A stretch of DNA of 64,000 nt from Paractinoplanes pyxinae (GTDB lineage: Bacteria; Actinomycetota; Actinomycetes; Mycobacteriales; Micromonosporaceae): positions 186,001 through 250,000 of the forward strand of contig NZ_JAPNTZ010000008.1 in NCBI RefSeq assembly GCF_026626335.1, in the 5' to 3' direction. Under the pieces are notes generated by a model. It did no database searches and was not told the origin of the DNA. It was given only the letters and a program-made list of their open reading frames with translations. Below are positions 24,751-33,519 of the stretch, in pieces; position 1 is the stretch's first letter; each line of letters begins with the position of its first letter. Both the position numbers and the translations under genes were made by a program.

Positions 24751-25986
24751 TCAGCGGGACGCGCCGGCGCGGCGCTTTGTCCAGACGTCGAAGGCGACCG
24801 CGGCCAGCAGCACCGCGCCCTTGACGAGCATTACCTGTTCGCTGGGGGCGCCGATCAGGCTCATGCCGTTGTTGATCACGCCCATGATCAGGCCGCCGGT
24901 GATGGCGCCGACCACCTTGCCGACTCCGCCCTGCACCGCCGCGCCGCCGATGAAGGCGGCGGCGATCGCGTCCAGTTCGAACTGGTCGCCGCCGGTCGGG
25001 TTGGCCTGGTTGAGCCGGCCCGCGAAGATGATGCCGGCCAGCGCGGCCAGCACGCCCATGTTCACGAAGATCCAGAACACGACGGCCTTGGTCTTCACGC
25101 CCGACAGCGTCGCCGCCTGCAGGTTGCCGCCGACCGCGTAGATCTGCCGGCCGAAGACCGCCCGGTTGGTCAGCAGCGAGTAGCCCAGCACGAGCGCCGC
25201 CAGCAGCACGAGCACCCACGGCAGGTTGCGGAACCGGGCCAGCTGCACGATCACGAACATGACGGCCACCGCGGCCACCACGATCTTGGCCACGAACAGC
25301 GGGAACGGCTCGACCACCTGGCCGTAGCGGACCCGCCCGGCCCGCGAGCGCCACTGCGTGACCACGATGCCGGCCACCGCCACGACGCCGATCAGCAGGC
25401 TGAACAGGTCGGCCCCGCCGAGCGCGCCCAACCCGATGTTGCCCAGATAGCCGTTGGTGAAGCCGTTGGACAGCGTCCGCACCGCCTCGGGGAACGGGCC
25501 GATGCCCCGGTTGCCGAGGATGTTGTACGTGACCGCCCGGAACAGCAGCATGCCGGCCAGCGTGACGATGAAGGCCGGGATCCCGAAGTACGCCACCCAG
25601 TAGCCCTGCCAGGCCCCGATGAGCCCGCCCACCACCAGCGTGATCAGCAGCGCGAGCGGCCACGGCACGTCGTGGTTGACCATCAGCACGGCCGCGACCG
25701 CGCCGGTGGCGGCCACGATCGAGCCCACCGACAGGTCGATGTGCCCGGCGATGATCACCAGGATCATGCCGATGGCCAGGATCAGGATGTACGAGTTCTG
25801 GACGATGATGTTGCTGATGTTCTGCGGGGCGAGCATGTCGCCGCCGGTGAGGATCGTGAACAGCAGCACGATCGCCACGAACGCGATGTAGATGCCGCTC
25901 TGCCGCAGGTTGATCGAGAAGCGCCGGCCGCCGCCCGTCGGGGCATCGGGGATCGACGTCTTCGCCACGTTGAGGTCGAGGCTCAT
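24751..25986 (-). CDS. mmsB: Sugar ABC transporter permease (MmsB/GguB type)
   Basis: A 411-aa integral membrane permease of the ribose/xylose class. About ten hydrophobic segments are visible, beginning with SGIYIAFVAIVLLFTIL; IDLSVGSIVA and GGNLQAATLSGV are conserved family loops. It forms the channel for the ChvE-like binding protein and the ATPase encoded just upstream. It overlaps the ATPase gene by 4 bp (ATGA). Family relatives transport multiple monosaccharides; the exact sugar is not fixed. Confidence 0.9.
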   Translation of the reverse strand: MSLDLNVAKTSIPDAPTGGGRRFSINLRQSGIYIAFVAIVLLFTILTGGDMLAPQNISNIIVQNSYILILAIGMILVIIAGHIDLSVGSIVAATGAVAAVLMVNHDVPWPLALLITLVVGGLIGAWQGYWVAYFGIPAFIVTLAGMLLFRAVTYNILGNRGIGPFPEAVRTLSNGFTNGYLGNIGLGALGGADLFSLLIGVVAVAGIVVTQWRSRAGRVRYGQVVEPFPLFVAKIVVAAVAVMFVIVQLARFRNLPWVLVLLAALVLGYSLLTNRAVFGRQIYAVGGNLQAATLSGVKTKAVVFWIFVNMGVLAALAGIIFAGRLNQANPTGGDQFELDAIAAAFIGGAAVQGGVGKVVGAITGGLIMGVINNGMSLIGAPSEQVMLVKGAVLLAAVAFDVWTKRRAGASR

Positions 25987-27515
25987 CGGGGTGCCCCCTG
26001 TCCAAGAGTCATCAGGGTCATGAGCCCTTCCTGGGTGGCCTCGGCCCGCGGCACCTCACCGGTGATCCGCCCGGCCGAGAGGGTGTAGATGCGGTCGCAC
26101 AGCCCGAGCAGTTCGGGCAGCTCGCTCGAGATCAGCAGGATCGCCTTGCCGTCCTCGGCCAGCTTGTTGATGATCGTGTAGATCTCGTACTTGGCGCCGA
26201 CGTCGATCCCCCGGGTCGGCTCGTCCAGGATCAGCACGTCGGGGTCGGTGAAGATCCACTTCGAAAGGACGACCTTCTGCTGGTTGCCGCCCGACAGCTT
26301 GCCCGTGATGCTGGAGACGCTCGGCGCCTTGATGTTCAGGCTCTTCCGGTACGAGTCGGCGACCTGGTATTCCTCGTTGTCGTCGACCCACCCGCGCCGG
26401 GCGAGCTTGCGCAGCCCGGCCGCGGAGACGTTGCGCTTGATGTCCTCGATCAGGTTCAGCCCGTACCGTTTGCGATCCTCCGTCGCGTACGCGATCCCGT
26501 GCTTGATCGCCTCGCCGACCGACCGCAACCGGATCTCCCGGCCGTCCTTGTAGATCCGCCCGCTGATCCCGGTGCCGTAGGCACGACCGAAAATGCTCAT
26601 CGCCAGTTCCGTACGCCCGGCGCCCATCAGCCCGGCCAGGCCGACGATCTCGCCCCGTCGCAGGTTGAAGCTGGCGTCCGCCACGAGCAGACGGCCGTGC
26701 TGGGTCGGGCTGTGCACCGTCCAGTTCTCGACCCGGAACACCTCGTCGCCGATCACCGGCTCGCGCGGCGGGAACCGGTGGTCGAGGTCCCGGCCGACCA
26801 TCCCGCTGATGATCCTGTCCTCGGTGAGGCCGTCGGCGTCCAGCGTGGTGATCGTCCTGCCGTCGCGCAGAATCGTCACCCGGTCGGCGATGGCCAGCAC
26901 CTCGTTGAGCTTGTGCGAGATGATCACGCAGGTGATGCCCTCGTCCCGCAGGCCGCGCAGCAGGTCGAGCAGGTGGGCCGAGTCGTCGTCGTTGAGCGCC
27001 GCCGTGGGCTCGTCGAGGATCAGCAGCCGCACCTGCTTGGACAGCGCCTTGGCGATCTCGACCAGCTGCTGCTTGCCGACGCCCAGGTCGAGCACCTGGG
27101 TCACCGGGTTCTCGTCGAGCCCGACCCGCCGCATCAGCTCGGCCGCGGCCGCGTTGGTCCGGTTCCAGTCGATCAGACCGCGCCTGGACTGCTCATTGCC
27201 GAGGAAGATGTTCTCGGCGATGGACAGGTTCGAGGCGAGCGCGAGCTCCTGGTGGATGATGACGATGCCGCGGTGCTCGCTGTCGCGGATGCCGCCGAAC
27301 CGGCATTCCTGACCGTCGTACGTAATCTCGCCCTGGTAATCGCCGTGCGGGTAGACGCCGGAGAGCACCTTCATGAGGGTGCTCTTGCCGGCGCCGTTCT
27401 CCCCGCAGATCGCGTGGATCTCGCCGCGGAGCACCTCCAGGTTGACGTCGTCGAGCGCGCGGACGCCCGGGAACGTCTTGGAGATGCCCCGCATGCGGAG
27501 GATGACGTCGCTCAT
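25983..27515 (-). CDS. mmsA: Sugar ABC transporter ATP-binding protein (MmsA/GguA type)
   Basis: A 510-aa double-ATPase. The first half has Walker A GENGAGKSTLMKV, a signature region LGVGKQQLVEIAKAL and Walker B LLILDEPTAAL. The second half has a degenerate Walker A (GLMGAGRTEL), a full signature LSGGNQQKV and Walker B VLILDEPTRG, as in RbsA/XylG relatives. It powers uptake through the MmsB permease. Its ATG overlaps the TAA of the binding-protein gene (TAATG) and its stop overlaps the permease start, so the operon is translationally coupled throughout. Confidence 0.95.
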   Translation of the reverse strand: MSDVILRMRGISKTFPGVRALDDVNLEVLRGEIHAICGENGAGKSTLMKVLSGVYPHGDYQGEITYDGQECRFGGIRDSEHRGIVIIHQELALASNLSIAENIFLGNEQSRRGLIDWNRTNAAAAELMRRVGLDENPVTQVLDLGVGKQQLVEIAKALSKQVRLLILDEPTAALNDDDSAHLLDLLRGLRDEGITCVIISHKLNEVLAIADRVTILRDGRTITTLDADGLTEDRIISGMVGRDLDHRFPPREPVIGDEVFRVENWTVHSPTQHGRLLVADASFNLRRGEIVGLAGLMGAGRTELAMSIFGRAYGTGISGRIYKDGREIRLRSVGEAIKHGIAYATEDRKRYGLNLIEDIKRNVSAAGLRKLARRGWVDDNEEYQVADSYRKSLNIKAPSVSSITGKLSGGNQQKVVLSKWIFTDPDVLILDEPTRGIDVGAKYEIYTIINKLAEDGKAILLISSELPELLGLCDRIYTLSAGRITGEVPRAEATQEGLMTLMTLGQGAPR

Positions 27516-28642
27516 TACTTCAGCTGAGCCTCGGTGTAGTAACCGGTGTCGACGAGTTCCTTCTTGTAGTTCGCCTTGTCGACGATCACGGACTCGAGCA
27601 GCTGCGACGGGACGACCTTGACGCCGTTGTCGTAGTCGGTCGTGTTGTTGGTTTTCGGCGTCTGGCCCTTGAGCACGGCGTCGGCCATCTCGACGGTGGT
27701 CTTGGCCAGCTCGCGGGTGTCCTTGTAGATCGTCGAGTACTGCTCGTTGCGCAGGATCGACTTGACCGAGGCCTGCTCGGCGTCCTGACCGGTGACGATC
27801 GGGTAGGGCTGAGCGGATGTTCCGTACCCGTTGCTCTTGAGGGCCGAAAGAATACCGATCGAGAGACCGTCGTACGGGGAAAGGACGCCGTCGACCTTGG
27901 CCCCGCTCCGGTAAGTGGAGGTGAGCAGGTTCTCCATCCGGTCCTGGGCGGTCTTGGCCTGCCAGCGCAGGATGGCCACGGTCTTGAAGTCGGTCTGCTT
28001 GCTCTTCACGACCAGGGTGCCGTCGTCGATCTTCGGCTTGAGCACGCTCATGGCGCCGTTGAAGAAGAACGTGGCGTTGTTGTCGTCGGGCGAGCCGGCG
28101 AACAGCTCGATGTTGAACGGGCCCTTGGCGTCGCCCGCCGAACCGTCCGGCTTCAGCACCTTCAGGCCCGTGAGCAGCGAGGTCGCCTGCTGCACGCCGA
28201 CCTTGAAGTTGTCGAACGTCGCGTAGTAGTCGACGTTGGGGCTGTTGCGGATCAGCCGGTCGTAGGCGATGACCGGAATCTTGTTGGCCTTCGCGTTCTC
28301 GAGCTGCGTGGTGATCGCGGTGCCGTCGATCGAGGCGATGATCAGCAGCTTGGCGCCCTTGGTGATCTGGTTGTCGAGCTGCTGGGTCTGGGTCGGGATC
28401 TTGTCCTCGGCGTATTGGAGGTCGACCTGGTAGCCGAGCGCCTCGAGCTGCTTCTTGAGGTTGTCGCCGTCGCTGATCCAGCGCTCGGACGAGCGGGTCG
28501 GCATGGTGACACCGATCAGAGCGCCCTGCGCGTCGCCGGCGCCGGCTTCCTTGTCGACGGTCTTCTCACTTGAACCACATGCGGCCAGGGAGGTCGCGAG
28601 CACGGCGGCGGACACCACCGCACCCATCCTGGACAGTCTCAT
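27515..28642 (-). CDS. chvE: Sugar ABC transporter substrate-binding lipoprotein (ChvE type)
   Basis: A 375-aa lipoprotein with signal peptide and lipobox LAAC (Cys about 22), anchoring it outside the membrane. The mature part is a periplasmic-binding fold: IGVTMPTRSSERW, IIASIDGTAI, VIAYDRLI and IVTGQDAEQAS are typical of ChvE, the multiple-monosaccharide receptor. It is the first gene of the uptake operon. Two palindromes and a TTGACA box lie upstream, implying sugar-responsive repression. Confidence 0.92.
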   Translation of the reverse strand: MRLSRMGAVVSAAVLATSLAACGSSEKTVDKEAGAGDAQGALIGVTMPTRSSERWISDGDNLKKQLEALGYQVDLQYAEDKIPTQTQQLDNQITKGAKLLIIASIDGTAITTQLENAKANKIPVIAYDRLIRNSPNVDYYATFDNFKVGVQQATSLLTGLKVLKPDGSAGDAKGPFNIELFAGSPDDNNATFFFNGAMSVLKPKIDDGTLVVKSKQTDFKTVAILRWQAKTAQDRMENLLTSTYRSGAKVDGVLSPYDGLSIGILSALKSNGYGTSAQPYPIVTGQDAEQASVKSILRNEQYSTIYKDTRELAKTTVEMADAVLKGQTPKTNNTTDYDNGVKVVPSQLLESVIVDKANYKKELVDTGYYTEAQLK

Positions 28643-28689
28643 GCGGTACTCCTTCTTCAGGTTCGTCGGAGCGGGCGGGGTGGCAGTGA

Positions 28690-28718
28690 GTGTGAACGGT
28701 CACACGAAGACGTGTCAA
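28690..28718 (-). promoter_or_regulatory. Promoter and overlapping operator of the sugar ABC operon
   Basis: On the minus strand TTGACA (28718-28713) is followed 17 nt later by the hexamer TCACAC (28695-28690) in the -10 position. The 16-bp perfect dyad GTGTGAACGGTCACAC (28690-28705) overlaps that -10, so a repressor bound here would exclude polymerase. Confidence 0.55.
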
Positions 28719-28756
28719 CCGCTCAAAGCAACGTTGCCGACATTTGAGCGTAACTT

Positions 28757-28770
28757 TGTTATCGATAACA
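28757..28770. promoter_or_regulatory. Second palindromic operator, TGTTATCGATAACA
   Basis: A perfect 14-bp palindrome with a central CG, of LacI/ROK operator form, about 39 bp upstream of the -35 box of the sugar ABC promoter and 75 bp before the divergent methyltransferase gene. It differs in sequence from the dyad at 28690, which suggests a second regulator or a remote site. Confidence 0.55.
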
Positions 28771-28844
28771 GGACGGTCTCAGCGGCCCGTACGCTCGTCG
28801 ATGCGTCATGACCAGGCTGGATCCACGATCTTCTTTGTGGCTGG

Positions 28845-29675
28845 ATGGACGTCATGGATTTCGACGCGGCGACCCGGCAGCGGATGGCGGCCATCGAGGC
28901 GAACTGGGACGAGCGCGTTCCCATCCACGACGCGAGCCGGTTCTACGCCCGAGAGGCCAGAAGCTGGTTTCCCGCGTACGAGTGGGAAGACCTCGGCGAC
29001 CCGGCCGGCCGCGACGTGGTGCACCTGCAATGTCACCTGGGCACAGAGACGCTGGCTTTCGCGCAGGGGGGCGCCCGGACGGTCGTCGGCCTCGACCTGT
29101 CCGCCGCCTCCTGCGAAGCGGCCCGCCGCCGAGCCGCCGCGGCGGGCGCCGAGATCGAATACGTGCAGGCGAACGTCTACGACGCGGCCGAGGCGCTGGG
29201 CGGCCGCAAGTTCGACATCGTCTACACCGGCAAGGGCGCGCTGGTCTACCTGCCCGACCTGACCGGCTGGGCCGAGCAGGTGGCCGCCCTGCTGCGCCCC
29301 GGCGGCATCGCCTACATCGTCGAGTTCCACCCGGTCTTCCACGCGCTGGGCGTCATGCCCGGCGGCGACACCCTCCTGCTGCGCCACGACTACCTGGCCG
29401 GCCGCGGCCCGCACGAGAAAGACGCGACCTACACGTACACGGACGGCCCGCCCCTGACCAACGCGACGACGAGCTATGAGTGGTCGCACGGCCTCGGCGA
29501 GGTCATCAACGCCCTCGTCAGCGCCGGCCTCACGATCACATCCCTGCGCGAGAGCGACGAGATCCCGTGGCCCAACTGGCCCGACATGGAGCAGACGCCC
29601 GAAGGCTTCTTCCGCCGGCCCACCTCGGTCCCTCGCATCCCGCTGCTCTACGCCCTGCGGGCAGCCGCCGCATGA
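28845..29675 (+). CDS. Class I SAM-dependent methyltransferase
   Basis: A 276-aa cytoplasmic methyltransferase. VVHLQCHLGTETLAFA (motif I, with HLGTET in place of the usual glycine-rich loop), VVGLDLSAASCEAA (motif II) and ALLRPGGIAYIVEF are visible. The acceptor substrate is unknown. ATG 28854 is an alternative start. It overlaps the GNAT gene downstream by 4 bp (ATGA), so the two are co-translated. Confidence 0.88.
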   Translation: MDVMDFDAATRQRMAAIEANWDERVPIHDASRFYAREARSWFPAYEWEDLGDPAGRDVVHLQCHLGTETLAFAQGGARTVVGLDLSAASCEAARRRAAAAGAEIEYVQANVYDAAEALGGRKFDIVYTGKGALVYLPDLTGWAEQVAALLRPGGIAYIVEFHPVFHALGVMPGGDTLLLRHDYLAGRGPHEKDATYTYTDGPPLTNATTSYEWSHGLGEVINALVSAGLTITSLRESDEIPWPNWPDMEQTPEGFFRRPTSVPRIPLLYALRAAAA

Positions 29676-30076
29676 GCGTCTCGCTGGTCGTCAGGTTCCC
29701 GGTCGACGACGCGGAGCTGAGCGCCTTGCACGCGCGAGCCTTCGGCGGAGGCCCGGACCCGGTGGTGGTGCCGTGGGCCGAACGCCTCGAACGGCACGCG
29801 CTCACGTGGGTCGGCGCGTTCGAGGACGGCCGGCTGATCGGATTCGTGCAGGTCTGCTGGGACGGAGGCGCTCATGCCTTCCTGCTCGACACGGCCGTCG
29901 ATCCCGGCTCGCAGCACGCCGGGTTGGGCACAGCCCTCGTCCACGCGGCGACCGAGGAGGCGAAGGCCGCCGGCTGCTCCTGGGTGCACGTCGACTTCGA
30001 GCCGCACCTGCGCCACTTCTACGTGGACCGGTGCGGCTTCCGCCCCACCGACGCCGGCCTGATCCGCCTCACCTGA
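29672..30076 (+). CDS. GNAT-family N-acetyltransferase
   Basis: A 134-aa protein. The acetyl-CoA-binding region reads TAVDPGSQHAGLGTALVHAA (about residues 67-86) and the closing strand is HFYVDRCGFRPTD. The frame is fixed by the ATGA overlap with the methyltransferase gene. The acetylated substrate is unknown. A 20-bp tandem repeat and a hairpin follow it. Confidence 0.88.
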   Translation: MSVSLVVRFPVDDAELSALHARAFGGGPDPVVVPWAERLERHALTWVGAFEDGRLIGFVQVCWDGGAHAFLLDTAVDPGSQHAGLGTALVHAATEEAKAAGCSWVHVDFEPHLRHFYVDRCGFRPTDAGLIRLT

Positions 30077-30084
30077 GCCGCCCG

Positions 30085-30124
30085 CGCCGTCACCACCGCA
30101 CTCGCGCCGCCACCACCGCACTTG
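30085..30124. repeat. 20-bp direct repeat after the GNAT gene
   Basis: GCGCCGTCACCACCGCACTC (30085-30104) is followed at once by a copy with two changes (30105-30124), in the gap between convergent genes. Confidence 0.7.
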
Positions 30125-30140
30125 CGTCTCGCGAGTGCGG
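30116..30140. terminator. Hairpin between convergent GNAT and TPR-like genes
   Basis: CCGCACTTGCG (30116-30126) pairs with CGCGAGTGCGG (30130-30140) through 11 pairs, one a wobble, around a 3-nt loop. No U tract is seen. It likely ends transcription in both directions. Confidence 0.6.
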
Positions 30141-30152
30141 CGGCGGGCGACG

Positions 30153-30629
30153 TCACGGAACTAGTGGCTCGATCGACCCCTCCTCCAATGCCCGCCTGAT
30201 CTTCTCCATCCCGGTGCGGACCAGCCGCCCGTAGTCGTCGTCCGGGAGCAGGTCGATGTCGGCCTGGGCCAGCGCCACGTGGTGCCACGCCTCGGAAACG
30301 TGGCCGAGCCGCCGGTGGGCGTCGGCCAAGTTGAGGTGCAGCGACGGCTTGAACGCTCGCACCTGGAACGACTTGTCGTACTGCTGGGCCCGCTCGTCGG
30401 TCAACTCGGCCACAACCGCGAGCGCCCGCTCGTCCCACGACAGCTCGTCGGCCACCGATTCCTGCAGGTCGGCCACGAAGTGCGCGATGGTGACCCGGTG
30501 CAGCGCATCGCCGGTCTGGCCCCACAGCCGTTCCAGCTCGTCGCGCGCGCCGGCCCGATCACCCGCGTGACCACGCTGGATCGCCGCGGTGATGGCCACC
30601 ATCGTCTCGTCGGTCGCCGGTTCCGGCAC
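30153..30629 (-). CDS. Tetratricopeptide-like conserved hypothetical protein
   Basis: A 158-aa soluble helical protein. Helix pairs such as RDELERLWGQTGDALHRVTI and SLHLNLADAHRRLGHVSEAW resemble TPR modules common in small actinobacterial proteins of unknown role. The GTG at 30629 is chosen because GGGGGAG lies 6 nt before it; the frame stays open to a TTG at 30698. Function unknown. The 254 bp from 30630 to 30883 contain no gene I can support. Confidence 0.7.
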   Translation of the reverse strand: MPEPATDETMVAITAAIQRGHAGDRAGARDELERLWGQTGDALHRVTIAHFVADLQESVADELSWDERALAVVAELTDERAQQYDKSFQVRAFKPSLHLNLADAHRRLGHVSEAWHHVALAQADIDLLPDDDYGRLVRTGMEKIRRALEEGSIEPLVP

Positions 30630-30883
30630 AGCCCACTCCCCCAGGTATGTCGCATCAAGACCCCGCGATGCTGCACCCTCGACCCACACGAGAGTCAAGG
30701 GCTCACGGCGACGCCGCCGCGGCAGCTCGCAGCCGTGCCCGGCGGAGCCAACGTGCGCGCGAAGCGGCCGACAGCCGCGCCGATTATGCGGAAGCGCTCG
30801 ATGTTCATGGGACGAACGTAGGGGTCGGGTATGACAGAAAATCCGGTCGGCGCGTCCCCCTGATGTGAGGCAGACTCGCGGGC

Positions 30884-31447
30884 ATGTCTGTCATGGTCCG
30901 CAGCGTCGACGAGCTCACCTCGTACGTGTCTCAGAAGAACCGCGTGAAATACCTGTTCTTCTGGGGCCACCAGCCGGAACGCGACGGCAGCACCGGTGCC
31001 GGCTGCCTCAGCCAGTGGTGGCCGGCCGTATTCGGGGCCGACGACCAGCGGTTCGCCAGTGCCGAGCACTACATGATGTGGCGCAAGGCGAAGCTGTTCG
31101 GCGACGACGCCATGGCCGAGCGGATCCTGGCCGCGCCGCACCCCAAGGTGGCCAAGACCCTGGGCGGCCGGGTCGCCGACTTCGACCAAGCATCCTGGGA
31201 CGAGCACCGCTTCGAGATCGTCGTCTCCGGCAACCGGGCCAAGTTCGGCCAGCACGACGAACTGCGCGACTACCTGCTGACCACCGGCGACCGCATCCTG
31301 GTCGAGGCCAGCCCGCTCGACCGGGTCTGGGGCATCGGCCTGGGCCGCGACGACCCGGCCGCCGCCGACCCGCGCCGCTGGCGGGGCACCAACCTGCTCG
31401 GCTTCGCGCTCATGGAGGTCCGCGACCAGCTGCGCGCTCAGGGATAG
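30884..31447 (+). CDS. NADAR-domain protein (YbiA/DUF1768 family)
   Basis: A 187-aa protein. LFFWGH at the N-terminus, FASAEHYMMWRKAKLFGD in the middle and SGNRAKFGQH plus LVEASPLDRVWGIGL at the end are the conserved blocks of NADAR proteins. Family members hydrolyse N-glycosidic bonds of riboflavin-pathway intermediates or, in toxin-antitoxin settings, remove ADP-ribose from guanine in DNA. No DarT-like toxin is adjacent, so a metabolic housekeeping role is likelier here. The gene end is part of a 47-bp tandem duplication. Confidence 0.9.
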   Translation: MSVMVRSVDELTSYVSQKNRVKYLFFWGHQPERDGSTGAGCLSQWWPAVFGADDQRFASAEHYMMWRKAKLFGDDAMAERILAAPHPKVAKTLGGRVADFDQASWDEHRFEIVVSGNRAKFGQHDELRDYLLTTGDRILVEASPLDRVWGIGLGRDDPAAADPRRWRGTNLLGFALMEVRDQLRAQG

Positions 31448-31511
31448 CCGGCGGTAACGACCGGGTCCGCGACCAGCTGCGCGTTCAGGGATAGCCGGCC
31501 GTCACGACCAG
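31418..31511. repeat. 47-bp tandem duplication carrying stop codons of two convergent genes
   Basis: The segment CCGCGACCAGCTGCGCG at 31420 recurs at 31467, and the shared stretch continues through TCAGGGATAGCCGGC. Each copy holds a TAG for the + strand and a TGA for the - strand. The first copy ends the NADAR gene; the second ends the MEDS-STAS gene. Confidence 0.85.
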
Positions 31512-32342
31512 GTCCGCTATCGCGGCGGCGCCGTGGAAGGTCAGCAGGCGCAGCATCACCGGCGAGCAGCCGACTATGTGGGCCGGGCCGTGCCGGGCCG
31601 CGTCGAGCAGCACCCGGGCCGCCGCGATGTCGGCGAAGCCCAGGGCGGTCACGTCGATCGTCACCAGCGTTCCGGGGTCCCGGGTCACGAAGATCTCTTC
31701 CACCATCGCCGCCAGCGCGTGCCGGTTGGACATGTCTGCTTCGCCCGCGAGCCACAGCCCGTACGGCTCCTCGGTCCGGCGAATGCGGAGCGACGTGTCC
31801 GGGTCGAAGGGCAGCAGCGGGCCGGCCGCACCCGGGTGGGCCAGCGCCAGCCGCCTGAGGGTCAGCGGATCGAAGACCCGTCGGTCGTACGCGCAAATGC
31901 CCATCACGAAGCCGTCGGCGAACACCTTGTTGCACCGGGCCTCGTACCATTCGAGGCTTTCGGTGCCCGGCACCGGCCGCCGCGCCCAGGTCATGTCCCC
32001 GACCACCCGCATGCCGCGATAGCCCTCGGCGCGAGCCCGGGTCTTCTCGACGCTCCAGTGCGCGAGCGTGCCCTCGGCGTCGAACAAGCCGCCGGCCAGA
32101 TAGCTGTCCTCGGGCGTCGTGGCGGTCAACTGACCGGATTGGATCAGCGGCCGGGTTGCCACTCCCCGGCGGGCCAGCCCGGCCAGCACCACGCCGGGCT
32201 CGTCGCCGGAATAGATGACCTTGTGGCTGGCGCCGATCCCGGCCCGCAGGACGTCGACGATCGCGTTTCGCCGGACCTCGTCGTCGTCGACGGTCCAGCA
32301 CACGTGGTCGCCGAGTTCGAGGCGATCGAGCAGCCCCGCCAC
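31485..32342 (-). CDS. MEDS-STAS domain protein (DcmR-like sensor / anti-sigma antagonist fold)
   Basis: A 285-aa cytoplasmic protein. The N-terminal MEDS (DcmR-type sensory) domain, about residues 5-165, shows GDHVCWTVDDDEVRRN, HKVIYSGDEPG and FVMGICAYDRRVF. A STAS domain follows (about 190-280: VTIDVTALGFADIAAARVLL). MEDS domains sense small organics such as hydrocarbon derivatives, and STAS domains bind anti-sigma kinases, so it may feed a stress partner-switch. GTG 32342 has GAGGGAGA 6 nt upstream; longer frames reach 32348 and 32381. No kinase gene is adjacent. Confidence 0.82.
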   Translation of the reverse strand: MAGLLDRLELGDHVCWTVDDDEVRRNAIVDVLRAGIGASHKVIYSGDEPGVVLAGLARRGVATRPLIQSGQLTATTPEDSYLAGGLFDAEGTLAHWSVEKTRARAEGYRGMRVVGDMTWARRPVPGTESLEWYEARCNKVFADGFVMGICAYDRRVFDPLTLRRLALAHPGAAGPLLPFDPDTSLRIRRTEEPYGLWLAGEADMSNRHALAAMVEEIFVTRDPGTLVTIDVTALGFADIAAARVLLDAARHGPAHIVGCSPVMLRLLTFHGAAAIADLVVTAGYP

Positions 32343-32592
32343 CGGCACTCTCCCTCTTCCGCTCGGCAAGGTGCGGTTCACCGTACGCTTCGAAACGCTT
32401 CCGTCGCGTTACCTCGGTCGAGTGATGTCGGCTCTCGAAACCACCTGCTCAGGTGTGTGCGCTTCGCGCGGGGCCTGATCCGGGGACATGCGGGCTTCGT
32501 GTCGGCGCCTCTTCTCATTAACCGTACGGACGCCGGGCGCGCCTACTCTCCCGGACAAACCGCCCCGGCAGCCTGAAGCAGGTAACCAAGAC

Positions 32593-33519
32593 ATGGACGT
32601 CAGCGTCGTCATCCCGACGTGCAACCGACCGGAACTGGCCACGCGCGCGGTCCGCAGCGCCCTGGGCCAGACCCACCGTGACCTCGAGGTCATCGTCGTG
32701 ATCGACGGCCCCGACGACGACACGGTGACGGCGCTGAAAGAGATCGGCGACGACCGGCTGCGGGTGATCGTGCTGCCCGAGCGGGGCAAGGCGCCCAACG
32801 CGCGCAACCAGGGCGTCAAGGCGGCCGAGGGCAGGTACGTGGCCCTGCTCGACGACGACGACGAGTGGATGCCCGACAAGATCGAGCGGCAGCTCGCCCT
32901 GGCTGCGACGGCCACCAAGGCCTCCCCCATCGTCGCCACCCGCATGATCAGCCGGACGCCGCGGGCCGACACCGTCATGCCCCGCCGCCTGCCCGAGCCC
33001 GGCGAGCCGCTGAGCGAATATCTTCTCGTACGCCGTGGCCTCTTCTACGGCGACGGCTTCATCCAGACCTCGACGATCATGGCGCCGACCGAGCTGCTGC
33101 GCCGGGTGCCGTTCACCGTCGGCCTGCGCCGCCAGCAAGAGCTCGACTGGACGCTGCGCGCGCTGCAGCACGACGACGTCGAGCTGTTGTACGCGCCTGA
33201 GCCGCTTGTGCTGTGGCACCAGGACGAGAACCGCGAGCGCATCAGCCTGCAGAACCCGTGGGAGGAGCAGCTGGCCTGGGCGCGCGCCAGCCGCCACCTC
33301 TTCACTCCCCGCGCGTACGCTGCCGTGACGATGAGTGTGATCAGTTCGATGGCGGCGCCGACCCGCGATCCCAAGGTCTTCCGCCAGTTGCTGTCCGAGG
33401 CGCGCACGAACGGCCGTCCGGGAGCGCTCGAATACGTCACGTTCCTGCAGATCTGGGCCCTGCCGCCGGCGGTGCGTCACCGCGTACGCGACTTGGTTGT
33501 CGGTCGTAAGAATGCCTAA
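32593..33519 (+). CDS. Family 2 glycosyltransferase
   Basis: A 308-aa enzyme of the GT-A fold. The N-terminus MDVSVVIPTCNRPELATRAV, the nucleotide-binding DGPDDDT and the metal-binding DDDDEW (about residue 91) are classical GT2 features. No membrane segment is seen. It transfers a sugar from an NDP donor, probably in cell-surface glycan assembly. The next glycosyltransferase overlaps it by 8 bp, so the pair is co-translated. Confidence 0.9.
   Translation: MDVSVVIPTCNRPELATRAVRSALGQTHRDLEVIVVIDGPDDDTVTALKEIGDDRLRVIVLPERGKAPNARNQGVKAAEGRYVALLDDDDEWMPDKIERQLALAATATKASPIVATRMISRTPRADTVMPRRLPEPGEPLSEYLLVRRGLFYGDGFIQTSTIMAPTELLRRVPFTVGLRRQQELDWTLRALQHDDVELLYAPEPLVLWHQDENRERISLQNPWEEQLAWARASRHLFTPRAYAAVTMSVISSMAAPTRDPKVFRQLLSEARTNGRPGALEYVTFLQIWALPPAVRHRVRDLVVGRKNA

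Noticed and set aside
28690..28705. CRP/FNR-type site TGTGA...TCACA
   Set aside because: The spacer is 4 bp rather than the 6 bp required by CRP-type dimers; a LacI/GntR-like operator fits better.
30884..31447. NADAR protein as part of an ADP-ribosylation defence pair with the SEFIR protein
   Set aside because: The two genes are nearly 29 kb apart with unrelated genes between, and no DarT-type toxin is present.
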